Shown: piece after piece, positions 17,183 through 25,600 of the stretch
Numbering within the stretch: position 1 is the stretch's first letter
How the letters are laid out: every line of letters starts with the position of its first letter
Origin: Akkermansia muciniphila
GTDB lineage: Bacteria > Verrucomicrobiota > Verrucomicrobiia > Verrucomicrobiales > Akkermansiaceae
Assembly: GCF_018709685.1 (NCBI RefSeq)
Contig: NZ_JABDHQ010000016.1
Span: 1 to 53,012 of the forward strand
Length of the DNA stretch: 53,012 nucleotides
Reading direction: 5' to 3'
The notes under the pieces: generated by a model
Database searches by the model: none
What the model was told of the DNA's origin: nothing
What the model saw: only the letters and a program-made list of their open reading frames with translations
Program-made: the position numbers and the translations under genes

Positions 17183-17704
17183 ATGCACACTGCACATTTG
17201 ATTACCCTGACCATAGCAGCAATTTCCCTGATGGGCTGCAACCCCAAGGAAACCGTGAACGCTCTAACCTCCGATCAAAACGTCACCCAGCAAATGGCCG
17301 TGAGATTTGCGGAAAACATGGTCGGCCTGCCGCGGGCCCTCGTCGTTTCAGACGCCAGAAAAGCGGCCCCGGGGGACAAAGTCACCGTCAAGGGGGCGGT
17401 GATTGGCGACGAGCCGGTTTTCTCAAAAAACATTGCCTCCTTCACCATCGGGGACCCGGCCCAGCTCCTGACCAACATGAAGGAGCGGGGAGTTTGGTCC
17501 ACAGGTACGGTACCGGTGGAAATACGGAAAAACAATACGATGACCGTCCAGTTTGTGGATGACCAGGGACAGCCCATCAAACACTCCGCCAAAGGCGTGA
17601 ACGGGCTGAAGGAACGTGACGCCGTCATCATTACCGGGACCATTGACCCCCATTCCACCCCGGAAAACCCGGTGCTGAACATTGAAAGCATCGTGGTGGA
17701 ATAA
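17183..17704 (+). CDS. Small lipoprotein with OB-fold-like body
   Basis: 173 residues from ATG 17183, which has one of the few good ribosome binding sites here (AAAGGAG at 17171-17177). The signal peptide ends in a lipobox SLMGC with the lipidated Cys at residue 19. The body has beta-rich segments such as GDKVTVKGAVIGD and DAVIITGTIDP, resembling nucleic-acid-type OB folds of the tRNA_anti-like group, but this is only a pattern impression. The product is probably anchored in a membrane and its function is unknown. A strong terminator follows. Confidence 0.78.
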   Translation: MHTAHLITLTIAAISLMGCNPKETVNALTSDQNVTQQMAVRFAENMVGLPRALVVSDARKAAPGDKVTVKGAVIGDEPVFSKNIASFTIGDPAQLLTNMKERGVWSTGTVPVEIRKNNTMTVQFVDDQGQPIKHSAKGVNGLKERDAVIITGTIDPHSTPENPVLNIESIVVE

Positions 17705-17736
17705 TACCTCTTCTGTGCCAAACCCTGATTCATGTC

Positions 17737-17771
17737 AAACGGTTCAGGCGTTTTGCGCCTGAACCGTTTTT
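17737..17771 (+). terminator. Rho-independent terminator after the lipoprotein gene
   Basis: A perfect 14-bp stem (17737-17750 with 17756-17769), a 5-base loop and T residues to 17771. It overlaps the upstream part of the next open frame, which argues that the next gene starts at 17789. Confidence 0.92.
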
Positions 17772-17788
17772 CATACCAGGATGCGCGC

Positions 17789-18268
17789 ATGGGATTTGAT
17801 CCAGCATCTTTGGGAATGATAGCGCTGGCCGCCACGTCGGCGGCAGCGGGCGCGGCCTCCGCCTCCGCCCAGAAAAAAAGCGCGGACGCTACCGGAAAAG
17901 CAGCGGAGGCCAATGCGGCCACCCTCAGGAATGAGGCGGAACTCCAGAAACAGACAGGCATGGAAAACGCCAGGCGCATGCAGCAGGATGCCGCCCGGCA
18001 GATGGGGGACGCCCGTCTGGACGCCGCCCGGTCTTCCCTGCTGAGGGAGGGATCCGTGCCCGTCACGGAACAGGCGCTGGCCACGCGCCTGCAAACCCGG
18101 ATTCAGGATGAAGCCGCGGAAGCCATGAGAAACGCGCAATCCCTGCACAACCGCGCAAACATGGAGCAGTACCTGGGCCGCGCCAACGCAAGAGCCCAGA
18201 AAACCGCGGCGGCAGGCACCCTGCTTTCCGGCTTTGCCCAGGGAGCCAATACCCTGCTGAAATGGTAA
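17789..18268 (+). CDS. Orphan phage virion-like protein (T7 gp14-like)
   Basis: 159 residues from ATG 17789; the earlier ATG at 17732 lies inside the preceding terminator. AGGA at 17778-17781 is a plausible ribosome site. The pattern is that of the internal virion/ejection proteins of podophages (gp14-like). It starts MGFDPASLGMIALAATSAAA, followed by a long Ala/Gln/Arg-rich helix, then LREGSVPVTEQALATRLQTR, and ends with a small Gly-rich membrane-like segment (TLLSGFAQGANTL). The match is by pattern memory and needs a profile search. No other phage gene is adjacent, so it may be a remnant or a domesticated gene. Confidence 0.65.
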   Translation: MGFDPASLGMIALAATSAAAGAASASAQKKSADATGKAAEANAATLRNEAELQKQTGMENARRMQQDAARQMGDARLDAARSSLLREGSVPVTEQALATRLQTRIQDEAAEAMRNAQSLHNRANMEQYLGRANARAQKTAAAGTLLSGFAQGANTLLKW

Positions 18269-18294
18269 TGCGGCCCCGCCGCGGCGGAGGCAAA

Positions 18295-19221
18295 TCAGCG
18301 GGAACTGGCATCCTGCCGGGGTTCCCCCTGCGGAGCCGGAAGGGCCGCGGGCATCACGCCGCCCACCCCTATTTTAATATCCACGGGAACCGGCCTGATG
18401 CGGGAAGGCCCCTGATACAGGACAGCCACCTCCATGAACCTGGGCGCTCCCTTGAACAGAAAAGACTTCCCCCTGTCTTCATTATGGGCGTAGTCGCAGG
18501 TAAGAAGGGGCTTCACCCTGTTGCCCTTCATATCATGAAACACAAAATCCTGCGCGCGGAACATATTCTCCGCATACACCTCGGAATAAACCATGAACTT
18601 CCATTCCTCCCCCGGTTCGTTCGCCGGGGCATGGCGCTTGCGCCCTTCCAGCCTGGTCACTTTCAGCGTCACCGTCTCCATCTGGGCCATGTCCGCTATC
18701 TCCACCCGATTATTTTCCAGAGCCCGCCGCACGGCAATGGGGTCCGGCGCAGGAATGGACACGCCGCTCTCCTTCAGCTCCACTCTTCCGAAATCCAGGG
18801 ACTCCAATCCACGGCACAGGGGAAGAAAAAGAGTGCCGCTCACGTGGACCCAGCGAGCGCCGCGGGACGGAACGTCCTTTAAATTAATGTGGATGGCCGC
18901 CTTCCTCAAGCGCTTGTCCCTGATCCGCTTCTCCTCCAGCCGGACGGAACGGATTCTCAGGCGGACGCCATTGGAATCAGTAACTGTCAATTCCTGTTCA
19001 GGCTGCTCCGGCACCAGCATCTCCGGACCGGGAAACACGCAGTACAGGTCAATATGCGTCTTGAGAAAATTAAAAGGCTCCCCCATCACCAGAGACATGG
19101 AAGACAGCCCGATGAGCGGCTCCTTCAAATCGGTTCCGGCATAAGGGACATTCTTCACGGGAATATCCGCACCCATCAGCACCCCCGCACAGCAGCAGGC
19201 GGTTATAACAAACCTTTTCAT
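18295..19221 (-). CDS. Secreted protein of unknown function (tandem paralog 1)
   Basis: 308 residues from ATG 19221 (a TTG at 19224 is also in frame). The signal peptide MKRFVITACCCAGVLMGAD has a short basic start and a Cys-rich hydrophobic core. The rest is predicted beta-rich with no catalytic motif I recognise. Near the C-terminus VPVDIKIGVGG matches VPVDMKIGLGG in the upstream gene, and other stretches align too (GARWVHVSGTLF with GAEWVRIRGFLM; EEWKFMVYSEVY with ELWKLQVEGRSD). The two are therefore paralogs. The gene lies 14 bases after its paralog and is probably co-transcribed with it. Confidence 0.8.
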   Translation of the reverse strand: MKRFVITACCCAGVLMGADIPVKNVPYAGTDLKEPLIGLSSMSLVMGEPFNFLKTHIDLYCVFPGPEMLVPEQPEQELTVTDSNGVRLRIRSVRLEEKRIRDKRLRKAAIHINLKDVPSRGARWVHVSGTLFLPLCRGLESLDFGRVELKESGVSIPAPDPIAVRRALENNRVEIADMAQMETVTLKVTRLEGRKRHAPANEPGEEWKFMVYSEVYAENMFRAQDFVFHDMKGNRVKPLLTCDYAHNEDRGKSFLFKGAPRFMEVAVLYQGPSRIRPVPVDIKIGVGGVMPAALPAPQGEPRQDASSR

Positions 19222-19235
19222 CAACTTATTCCGAA

Positions 19236-20027
19236 TTAGCAGCCGGGAAAGGCAGAACCTCCCAGGCCGATTTTCATATCCACAGGCACTTTGCGGAACA
19301 TGCGCTTATTCCAGTAGGAGACCACCACGCGCACGGAACGGCTGCGGGAGGAGACACGGTAGCTCCTCCCCCACAGCCGCATCTTCCTGCCCCGGCTGCT
19401 CAACGTGCCCTGCCCCTTCAGGGCCTGGCCGTTTTCATCCCTGACATGGAAGGAATTGAAATAGAAATCACTCCTCCCCTCCACCTGCAATTTCCACAGT
19501 TCATAGGACTTTTTCAGGGTAAGGGCCACCTTGTCCTTACGCGGCTTTTCAAGAGGCAGTTCCACCGTAGCCTCTTTCTCGCTCAACGGAAGAACCACGG
19601 GAGGCAGCTCCACCAGGTCATCCGCAAAAGCGCACATCAGAAATCCCCGGATGCGGACCCACTCCGCACCGGGATCGGGACGCTGGATGGCCATAGTGAT
19701 CCAGACGGGATCACCATGCCCCACGTCAAACGCCCTGTCTGCATCAGCAGAAACCCTGTATATTTTCAGAACCTTTCCCGTTGAATCCGTACAGAAAAGC
19801 GCCTCCGGAACCTCTTCATAAAAAACGGGGCCTCCCAACTGGTCCTCATACGAGCATGAAAGCCCCACCAGCAACTGGGGAATAACCCTGTCCACAGAAT
19901 CCTCAATCAGGACTCTCAGGAAAGACAGATTCAACACCGCCTCCCGGAGCAGCGGAACATCCGTTGACGCAGCAACGGGCTGAATGGCTGCACACGCAAA
20001 CAGAATACAGGCGGAAAAACAATTCAT
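19236..20027 (-). CDS. Secreted protein of unknown function (tandem paralog 2)
   Basis: 263 residues. The signal peptide MNCFSACILFACAAIQPVAAS ends at a plausible A-x-A site. The mature protein shares segments with the downstream paralog: a middle GAEWVRIRGFLM block, a KLQVEGRSDFYFNSFHVRDENG block (an Ig-like or beta-sandwich pattern) and the C-terminal VPVDMKIGLGG. It lacks about 45 residues relative to the paralog. No enzyme motif is seen. An AT-rich spacer of ~170 bases separates it from the upstream nuclease gene. Function is not known. Confidence 0.78.
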   Translation of the reverse strand: MNCFSACILFACAAIQPVAASTDVPLLREAVLNLSFLRVLIEDSVDRVIPQLLVGLSCSYEDQLGGPVFYEEVPEALFCTDSTGKVLKIYRVSADADRAFDVGHGDPVWITMAIQRPDPGAEWVRIRGFLMCAFADDLVELPPVVLPLSEKEATVELPLEKPRKDKVALTLKKSYELWKLQVEGRSDFYFNSFHVRDENGQALKGQGTLSSRGRKMRLWGRSYRVSSRSRSVRVVVSYWNKRMFRKVPVDMKIGLGGSAFPGC

Positions 20028-20198
20028 GGAGTTAGTTACGGAGGAAATCTAACAAACAATCCCATTCATGCAAGAAAAATAATCATGAATACAATGGAAT
20101 CTCTTTAATGAATTATTTTATTGTGTTCCCATATGATTAAAAAACCATATTATTTCAAATATTCTTCAATGCCCCTATACTGGCCTCCCGCGGCGTTT

Positions 20199-20687
20199 TC
20201 AAAAACTCCCGCCTTTTTCCTTGCCTCTCTTCCTGTCTCGCCATTCCCATGGGGAAATGGGATTAGGTTCAGCCCATAATCCTTTTTTTCCGGCTCTGGC
20301 CTCTGATTCATAAGCGGCCAGCGTTCTGCTGGCTGAATTTTTGTAACGCCATGCCCACCCTTCCTTCACCATCTCATCATTCACGCGCGATGCTCCGCAC
20401 AGGACCAGCCCCAGAATGCGGCCATACTGGTCAACCCCGGCATATTGGACCGTAACCGTTTCTCCCCAAACAAGCTTTTCCAGATAAGCCTTTGCCTCTT
20501 CCCCTCCGGCCTGTCCGTATTCCGGAGCGTCAATCCCTTTAAGCTGCACCCGGTGCGTGCGCTTTCCCTCCGGCCCCTTCTCCAAAAGAATGACCGTGTC
20601 ACCGTCAACAACATTGATGACAACTCCCCGGAGGGTTTCCGCATACGTGACGCCCATGCCCAACAGAAAAAGAAAGAACCATCTCAT
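20199..20687 (-). CDS. Secreted thermonuclease (staphylococcal nuclease-like)
   Basis: 162 residues from ATG 20687, chosen because MRWFFLFLLGMGVTYA is a clean signal peptide; in-frame starts at 20708 and 20741 remain possible. The SNase OB-fold motifs are all present: VVDGDTVILL, RVQLKGIDAPEYGQ (catalytic Arg and metal-site Asp/Glu), YAGVDQYGRILG (second Arg) and a late GWAWRY. The family cleaves DNA and RNA with calcium. With the signal peptide it would act outside the cytoplasm, perhaps on environmental or phage DNA (inference). It lies next to tRNA-Arg in an AT-richer patch. Confidence 0.9.
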   Translation of the reverse strand: MRWFFLFLLGMGVTYAETLRGVVINVVDGDTVILLEKGPEGKRTHRVQLKGIDAPEYGQAGGEEAKAYLEKLVWGETVTVQYAGVDQYGRILGLVLCGASRVNDEMVKEGWAWRYKNSASRTLAAYESEARAGKKGLWAEPNPISPWEWRDRKRGKEKGGSF

Positions 20688-20897
20688 TGGAAAGGACGGT
20701 AACACCATCACTTTCCGCAAACAAGAACTCATGATCATCAAATTTTCCGTGAAATCATTGTAGATGCTCCTTATGAACAGGATAAAAGTACCCTTGAATG
20801 CGCCTCAACCCAGTTGATCATTACGGTGCATGACGGGAAGCAGGGAGTAAAAAACCTTGCATTCTTCATACTTAGGCAAGGCTTCGAAATGTTTAGG

Positions 20898-20972
20898 TGG
20901 CGTCCCCGGTAGGAATCGAACCTACATCTAGTCTTTAGGAGAGACCCGTTCTATCCATTGAACTACGGGGAC
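20898..20972 (-). tRNA. tRNA-Arg (anticodon CCT)
   Basis: 75 bases on the minus strand. The acceptor GTCCCCG pairs with CGGGGAC, the D-arm is GTTCAATGGATAGAAC, the anticodon loop is CTCCTAA with anticodon CCT, the T-loop is GTTCGATTC, and CCA is encoded. It reads AGG codons as arginine. Confidence 0.96.
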
Positions 20973-21379
20973 CGGACATTGTCCGTGCAGGACAATAAAC
21001 GGGAAGATTCCTCCGCTCAAGCAAAAAGCGGGGCGATTGCGCCATGGACCTTGATTTTGAAGCGTTATTTCCATGATGCATTATTATGTCTTCTTCTCCT
21101 TCCGTGTCTTCTGCCGCCATTTTTTCCTGTCCATTCCACCAACTGCATGGCCTGCACCAAATTGCCGTACGTACAACTGTCCCATAGCATCATTTACTGC
21201 TCCATGCCGTGGCCAAACAAAAGAAAACGGAGAACCGGATGCAATTGGAACGGTACCCGGGGAACATGCTCCGGAAAACGAGCATACCTTTCCATCAGAA
21301 GCGGAACGGGGCGCACAAAAGCCTTGAGCCGGGAACGGAAGGGCCGTAGCGTTAAAGGCACCCTCCCCGTCTTCCAGCC
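20973..21379. other. Gene-free interval between tRNA-Arg and the alcohol dehydrogenase
   Basis: 407 bases with no convincing reading frame; short frames on both strands have no domain pattern. The one structure seen is a perfect 7-bp inverted repeat, ATTGTCC-GTGCA-GGACAAT at 20978-20996, six bases before the 5' end of the tRNA. Confidence 0.5.
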
Positions 21380-22567
21380 ATGCTCAATTTCGTTCACGAC
21401 AACAAGACCACGCTCATTTTCGGAAAAGGCACCCAGCATGAAGCGGGCGCCCTTCTCAAACCGTTCGGCAAAAAAGTCCTGCTCCACTACGGAGGCGGCA
21501 GCATCAAGCGTTCCGGCCTTTATGACGCCGTCACAGCTTCCCTGAAAGCCGCCGGGGTGGAGTATGAGGAACTGGGCGGCGTCCAGCCGAACCCCACGCT
21601 GCCCCTGGTGTATGAAGGCATCCGCCTCTGCCGAGAACACGGCCTGGGCATGATACTGGCCGTAGGTGGCGGGAGCGTGATTGATTCCGCCAAGGCGATT
21701 GCTCTGGGCGTTCCCCATGAAGGAGACGTGTGGGATCTGTACCTTTCCAGGAAACAGCCGCAGGCGGAGCCGCTTCCCGTCGCCACCGTGCTGACCATTC
21801 CCGCCGCGGGCAGCGAGAGCAGCCCGAATACCGTCATCACCAATGAAGAGACCAGGCGCAAACTGGGGTACGGCGCCCCCCAGCTGCGCCCCGTATTCAG
21901 CATCATTAATCCGGAATTGTTTTTCACGCTCCCGCACCGCCAGATGGCCAACGGCGTCAGCGATATGATGAGCCACATTTTTGAGCGCTATTTCACCAGA
22001 ACCCTGCATACGGACCTGTCCGACGGCCTGTGTGAAGCCACCCTGCGCACTATCATGAGAAATGCCCGCATCCTGAACAGGAACCTGCATGATTACGACG
22101 CCTGGGCGGAGATCGCCTTTTCCGGCAACATCGCCCATAACAACCTGCTGGGCGTGGGCCGTGAACAGGATTGGGGATGCCATGCCATGGAGCACGAATT
22201 GAGCGCCTTGTATCATGTGGACCACGGCGCGGGCCTGGCCGTCGTCACCCCGGCATGGATGAAGTATGTTTCCCCCAAGCACCGGGAGATGTTCGTGCAG
22301 TTCTCCGTGAATGTGATGGGCGCGGAAGGCTCCTTCCGGGACCCGGATGCCCTCATCCGGGAAGGCATTTCCCGCCTGGAACGTTTTTACCGGGAGCTGG
22401 GGCTTCCAACAGCCATGGAAGAGCTGGGCATCCGGCCCGAAGACTTCCCCCTGATGGCGGAACAGGCCATCAGCGTGCGCGGCCCCATCGGCGGGTTGGA
22501 AAAGCTGGACGCCCGGGATGTGGAAGCCATTTACCGCCTGGCGTGTAAAGACAGGCTGCCTGAGTGA
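21380..22567 (+). CDS. Iron-containing alcohol dehydrogenase (YqhD/butanol dehydrogenase-like)
   Basis: 395 residues, the size of NADPH-dependent YqhD/BdhA type enzymes, which reduce short-chain aldehydes to alcohols. The N-terminal dinucleotide fold has FGKGTQHEA and AVGGGSVIDSAKAIALG. The metal-binding C-terminal half holds NGVSDMMSHIFERYF (Asp and His ligands), then WGCHAMEHELSALYHVDHGAGLA (two further His ligands). All four expected ligands are present, so the enzyme should bind iron or zinc. Its natural substrate is not visible. The gene stands alone with no clear promoter or operon partner. Confidence 0.92.
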   Translation: MLNFVHDNKTTLIFGKGTQHEAGALLKPFGKKVLLHYGGGSIKRSGLYDAVTASLKAAGVEYEELGGVQPNPTLPLVYEGIRLCREHGLGMILAVGGGSVIDSAKAIALGVPHEGDVWDLYLSRKQPQAEPLPVATVLTIPAAGSESSPNTVITNEETRRKLGYGAPQLRPVFSIINPELFFTLPHRQMANGVSDMMSHIFERYFTRTLHTDLSDGLCEATLRTIMRNARILNRNLHDYDAWAEIAFSGNIAHNNLLGVGREQDWGCHAMEHELSALYHVDHGAGLAVVTPAWMKYVSPKHREMFVQFSVNVMGAEGSFRDPDALIREGISRLERFYRELGLPTAMEELGIRPEDFPLMAEQAISVRGPIGGLEKLDARDVEAIYRLACKDRLPE

Positions 22568-22612
22568 CGGAAGCCCCGTCCATTTACAGGCGTTAAGACA
22601 ATTTCCCGCATT

Positions 22613-22630
22613 TTGTAACCTACTTGTAAC
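22613..22630 (+). promoter_or_regulatory. Direct-repeat operator candidate upstream of the alpha-2-macroglobulin gene
   Basis: Two identical TTGTAAC heptamers (22613-22619 and 22624-22630) are separated by 4 bases, an 11-base period. They abut the predicted -35. The layout is that of a PhoB-type box (7-base repeats with 4-base spacers), but the regulator is not known. Confidence 0.45.
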
Positions 22631-22659
22631 TTGCCAAATATTTTCCGGGGAAGTATTCT
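22631..22659 (+). promoter_or_regulatory. Putative promoter of the alpha-2-macroglobulin gene
   Basis: TTGCCA (22631-22636), a 17-base spacer and TATTCT (22654-22659), only 6 bases before the ATG. This predicts an essentially leaderless mRNA. Confidence 0.5.
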
Positions 22660-22665
22660 GGCTGA

Positions 22666-25600
22666 ATGAACAGAATCTTTTCCGCGCTTTTTCTGGCGGC
22701 GGGCATGCTGGCTTCCGGAATGGCTTCCGCAGCATCCTCCGGCACCTCCCCGCAGGAACAGGAGGGACACGCCGCCAGGGATGCGGACAAGGCTTCCTCC
22801 CCTGCCGGGCAGCAGAGGAAGCAATCCACGGAGGCGATTGAAAAACTTTTGGAAAAGAGGCTGTTCAAACAGGCTGCCGAACAGTCCTTAAAACAGCTCA
22901 ACGAGTACGATGACCAGTACAGCGGAGCGGATTTACTTCTCTACTACCAGGCGCTCAAGCGACTGAACGCCCTGGACGATTCCCTGAATCTGGATACCAT
23001 CCTGCAAGAGCAGATGAAGCGCCACGGGAATAATCCGCAGTTCCTGATGGATGCCGCCCTCCTGTATCAGGACGCCTTCCATACGTTCAAGCTGGTGGAC
23101 GGGGCCTATATCCGCGGCAGTGAGCCATGGGACGGGGAATATTCCGGAGAGGCGCGGGACCGGGTGCAGGCCCTCCGGTGCCTTTTCAAGGCCATGCAGC
23201 TGGCGCAGAAGGACGGGGATATGAAGCTTCTGGGGCAGCTGCGTTTCCTGACGGCGCAGGCTTTATTGATCAGAAGCAGCCGCTACAATTCCCCTTCCCC
23301 CTTCCAGGCTTACGCCGCCCTGGGCAACCTGACCAGCCTGAAGGAACTGCCGGATTACGTTTCCAGGGAGGAAGCCTCCCCCTTCCGGAACGTCGGAACG
23401 GTGCCCGTCACGGTTAACCCGGAGACGGGAAAGCCGGAGGTGGTTTTCTACCATGCCTCTTCCTCCTGGGAGACAGCGAAGAATGACGGGGAGCGCATGC
23501 GCTGGCTGCTGGATGCCGCCATTCAGGCAGACCCGGAAATGGCCAACCAGATCAACTGTTATACGGCGTCCTGGTGCCAGGAGCTGTTTTCCTATTCCAA
23601 TACGGCTCCCGACCAGGAATTCGTGTACGGCCCCGGCAACGCGGGCGCCGTGGCGGGCATCAATCCGGCGGAATTGAAGACGAACCAGACCGTGGTTAAA
23701 ACGGACCGGACAGGCAAGGGTAAATTCATGCTCGTCACCCTTCCCCCTGATTACGATTTCATCAGGATTGCCTCCACCGTCACGCCCGCCCCCTATCCGA
23801 AGTATTACATTACCGCCTCCAATCTGGCCGCCGATGAATTCCTGTCCCGCAACCAGAGGCCGCACGCAGCGGAAACACTGGCAACGGCCTTGAAAAACTG
23901 GAACGCGCAGTCCTGGAATCAACAGGACAAGGAAGAATTCCTGCGCATGGCGGATAACCTGAAGAAACGCATTGCCGCCATCACGGAACCCAACGGAACT
24001 TTTGACGCGGACAAGAGAACCCTGTTATCCGGAGAACCGGTGACGGTTTCCTTCTCCTATCGTAACGCCGCCCGTGCCCGCGTTACGGCCCGTTCCGTGG
24101 ATATGCGGCGGTGGCAGCAGGAACGGATGAACAAGGTGCAGTCCTCCAGCACGCTGGGCAAGGCGTACAGGAAGAAGTATTCCAGTATGGGGACTCTTCT
24201 TTTCAATTTACTGCATGACAAGTCATACGCGGACTACCTGGGGGAAGAAATCAAGGGGCCGGATGTAGCTCTGGACCCGGGAGACCGGCACCTGAACCGG
24301 ATCGCCCAGATTCCCGTTCCTACGGAGCAGCCCGGCTGGTACCTGCTTACCGTTACGCTGGACAACGGCTACCGCTTCCACCGCTTCCTCACCCTGTCGG
24401 ACATGGTGCTGGTGCGCCGTTCCGTTCCGGAAGGCAATCTCTGGTTCCTGGCGGACGCCAAAACAGGAACGCCCGTGGAAGGGGCTGACCTGCGCCTGCT
24501 GCGCTACCGGGAAGATAAAACGCTTAAAAAGCATCAGGTGAAAGGGACCACGGACAAGGACGGAGCCCTGATTGAAACCATTCCGTCCCCGGACAGGCAA
24601 AATCCCTTTTATTCCATGTTCCTAGGCATCGCCTCCAGGGGGAACAGCTACGTGATCGCGGGGCTGGAGGGTTATGGCTGGGAATCCGGCAACCAGCTCA
24701 TGGGCACTGACAACAAAGCCTCCGATCCCTATTCCTGCTTTTTCCTGGAAAGCCAGCCCGTGTACCGCCCCGGGCAGACGGCCCGCTTTAAGGGCGTTCT
24801 CTTCCGCCCGGACATCGCGAATCCCGGAACGCAGGATTGCGCCGGGAAAAAACTGACGCTGACCATCACGGACCCCACGGGAGACAAGAGTGTTTTTCCG
24901 CCAAAAACCGTCACTACGGATTCCACGGGCTGCTTTGAACTGGAACTGCTCATCCCGGCAGGAGCCCAGCTGGGACAGTATTCCGCCAGCCTGCAGCTGC
25001 AAGATTCAGCCGACCCTGATTTCAGGCTGTACGCCCCGCTTTTCCGGATGGAAGAGTACAAGAAACCGGAATTTTCCGTCAAGATGGACGCGCCCTCCAA
25101 GCCCATCCGCCTGGGACAGTCCATCCCCGTCTCCATCCAGGCGGATTATTATGCGGGCGGCCCCGTGAGTGAAGGAAAGGCCACCATCACCATTACCCGG
25201 ACGCTGGGGGCGGACGTCTGGACGCCTTATTGGAAATGGGGCTGGCTGTATGACCGCTCCTTCAGCCCGTATTATATCCCCTTCTCCCCTGACGCGCCCC
25301 TCACCGTCCTGGAAAAAACGGTGCCGCTGGACAAGGATGGAAAAGCGTCCGTAGAACTCTCCACGGCGCAGGATGCGCGGGATTTCGCCTCCCGGAACAT
25401 CACTTACCGCGTCTCCGCCAGTGTTACGGACGCTTCCCTGCGGGAAATTTCCGCTTCCGGCCAGGTGATCGCCACGTTCCGCCCGTTCAATATCTTCACC
25501 TCCCTGAACCGTGGCTACGCGCCTACCGGAACGCCGGTGCAGGCCACCATCACCGCCGCCACGGCGGACGGAGTCAAGATAGGCGCCGCCACGGGAACGA

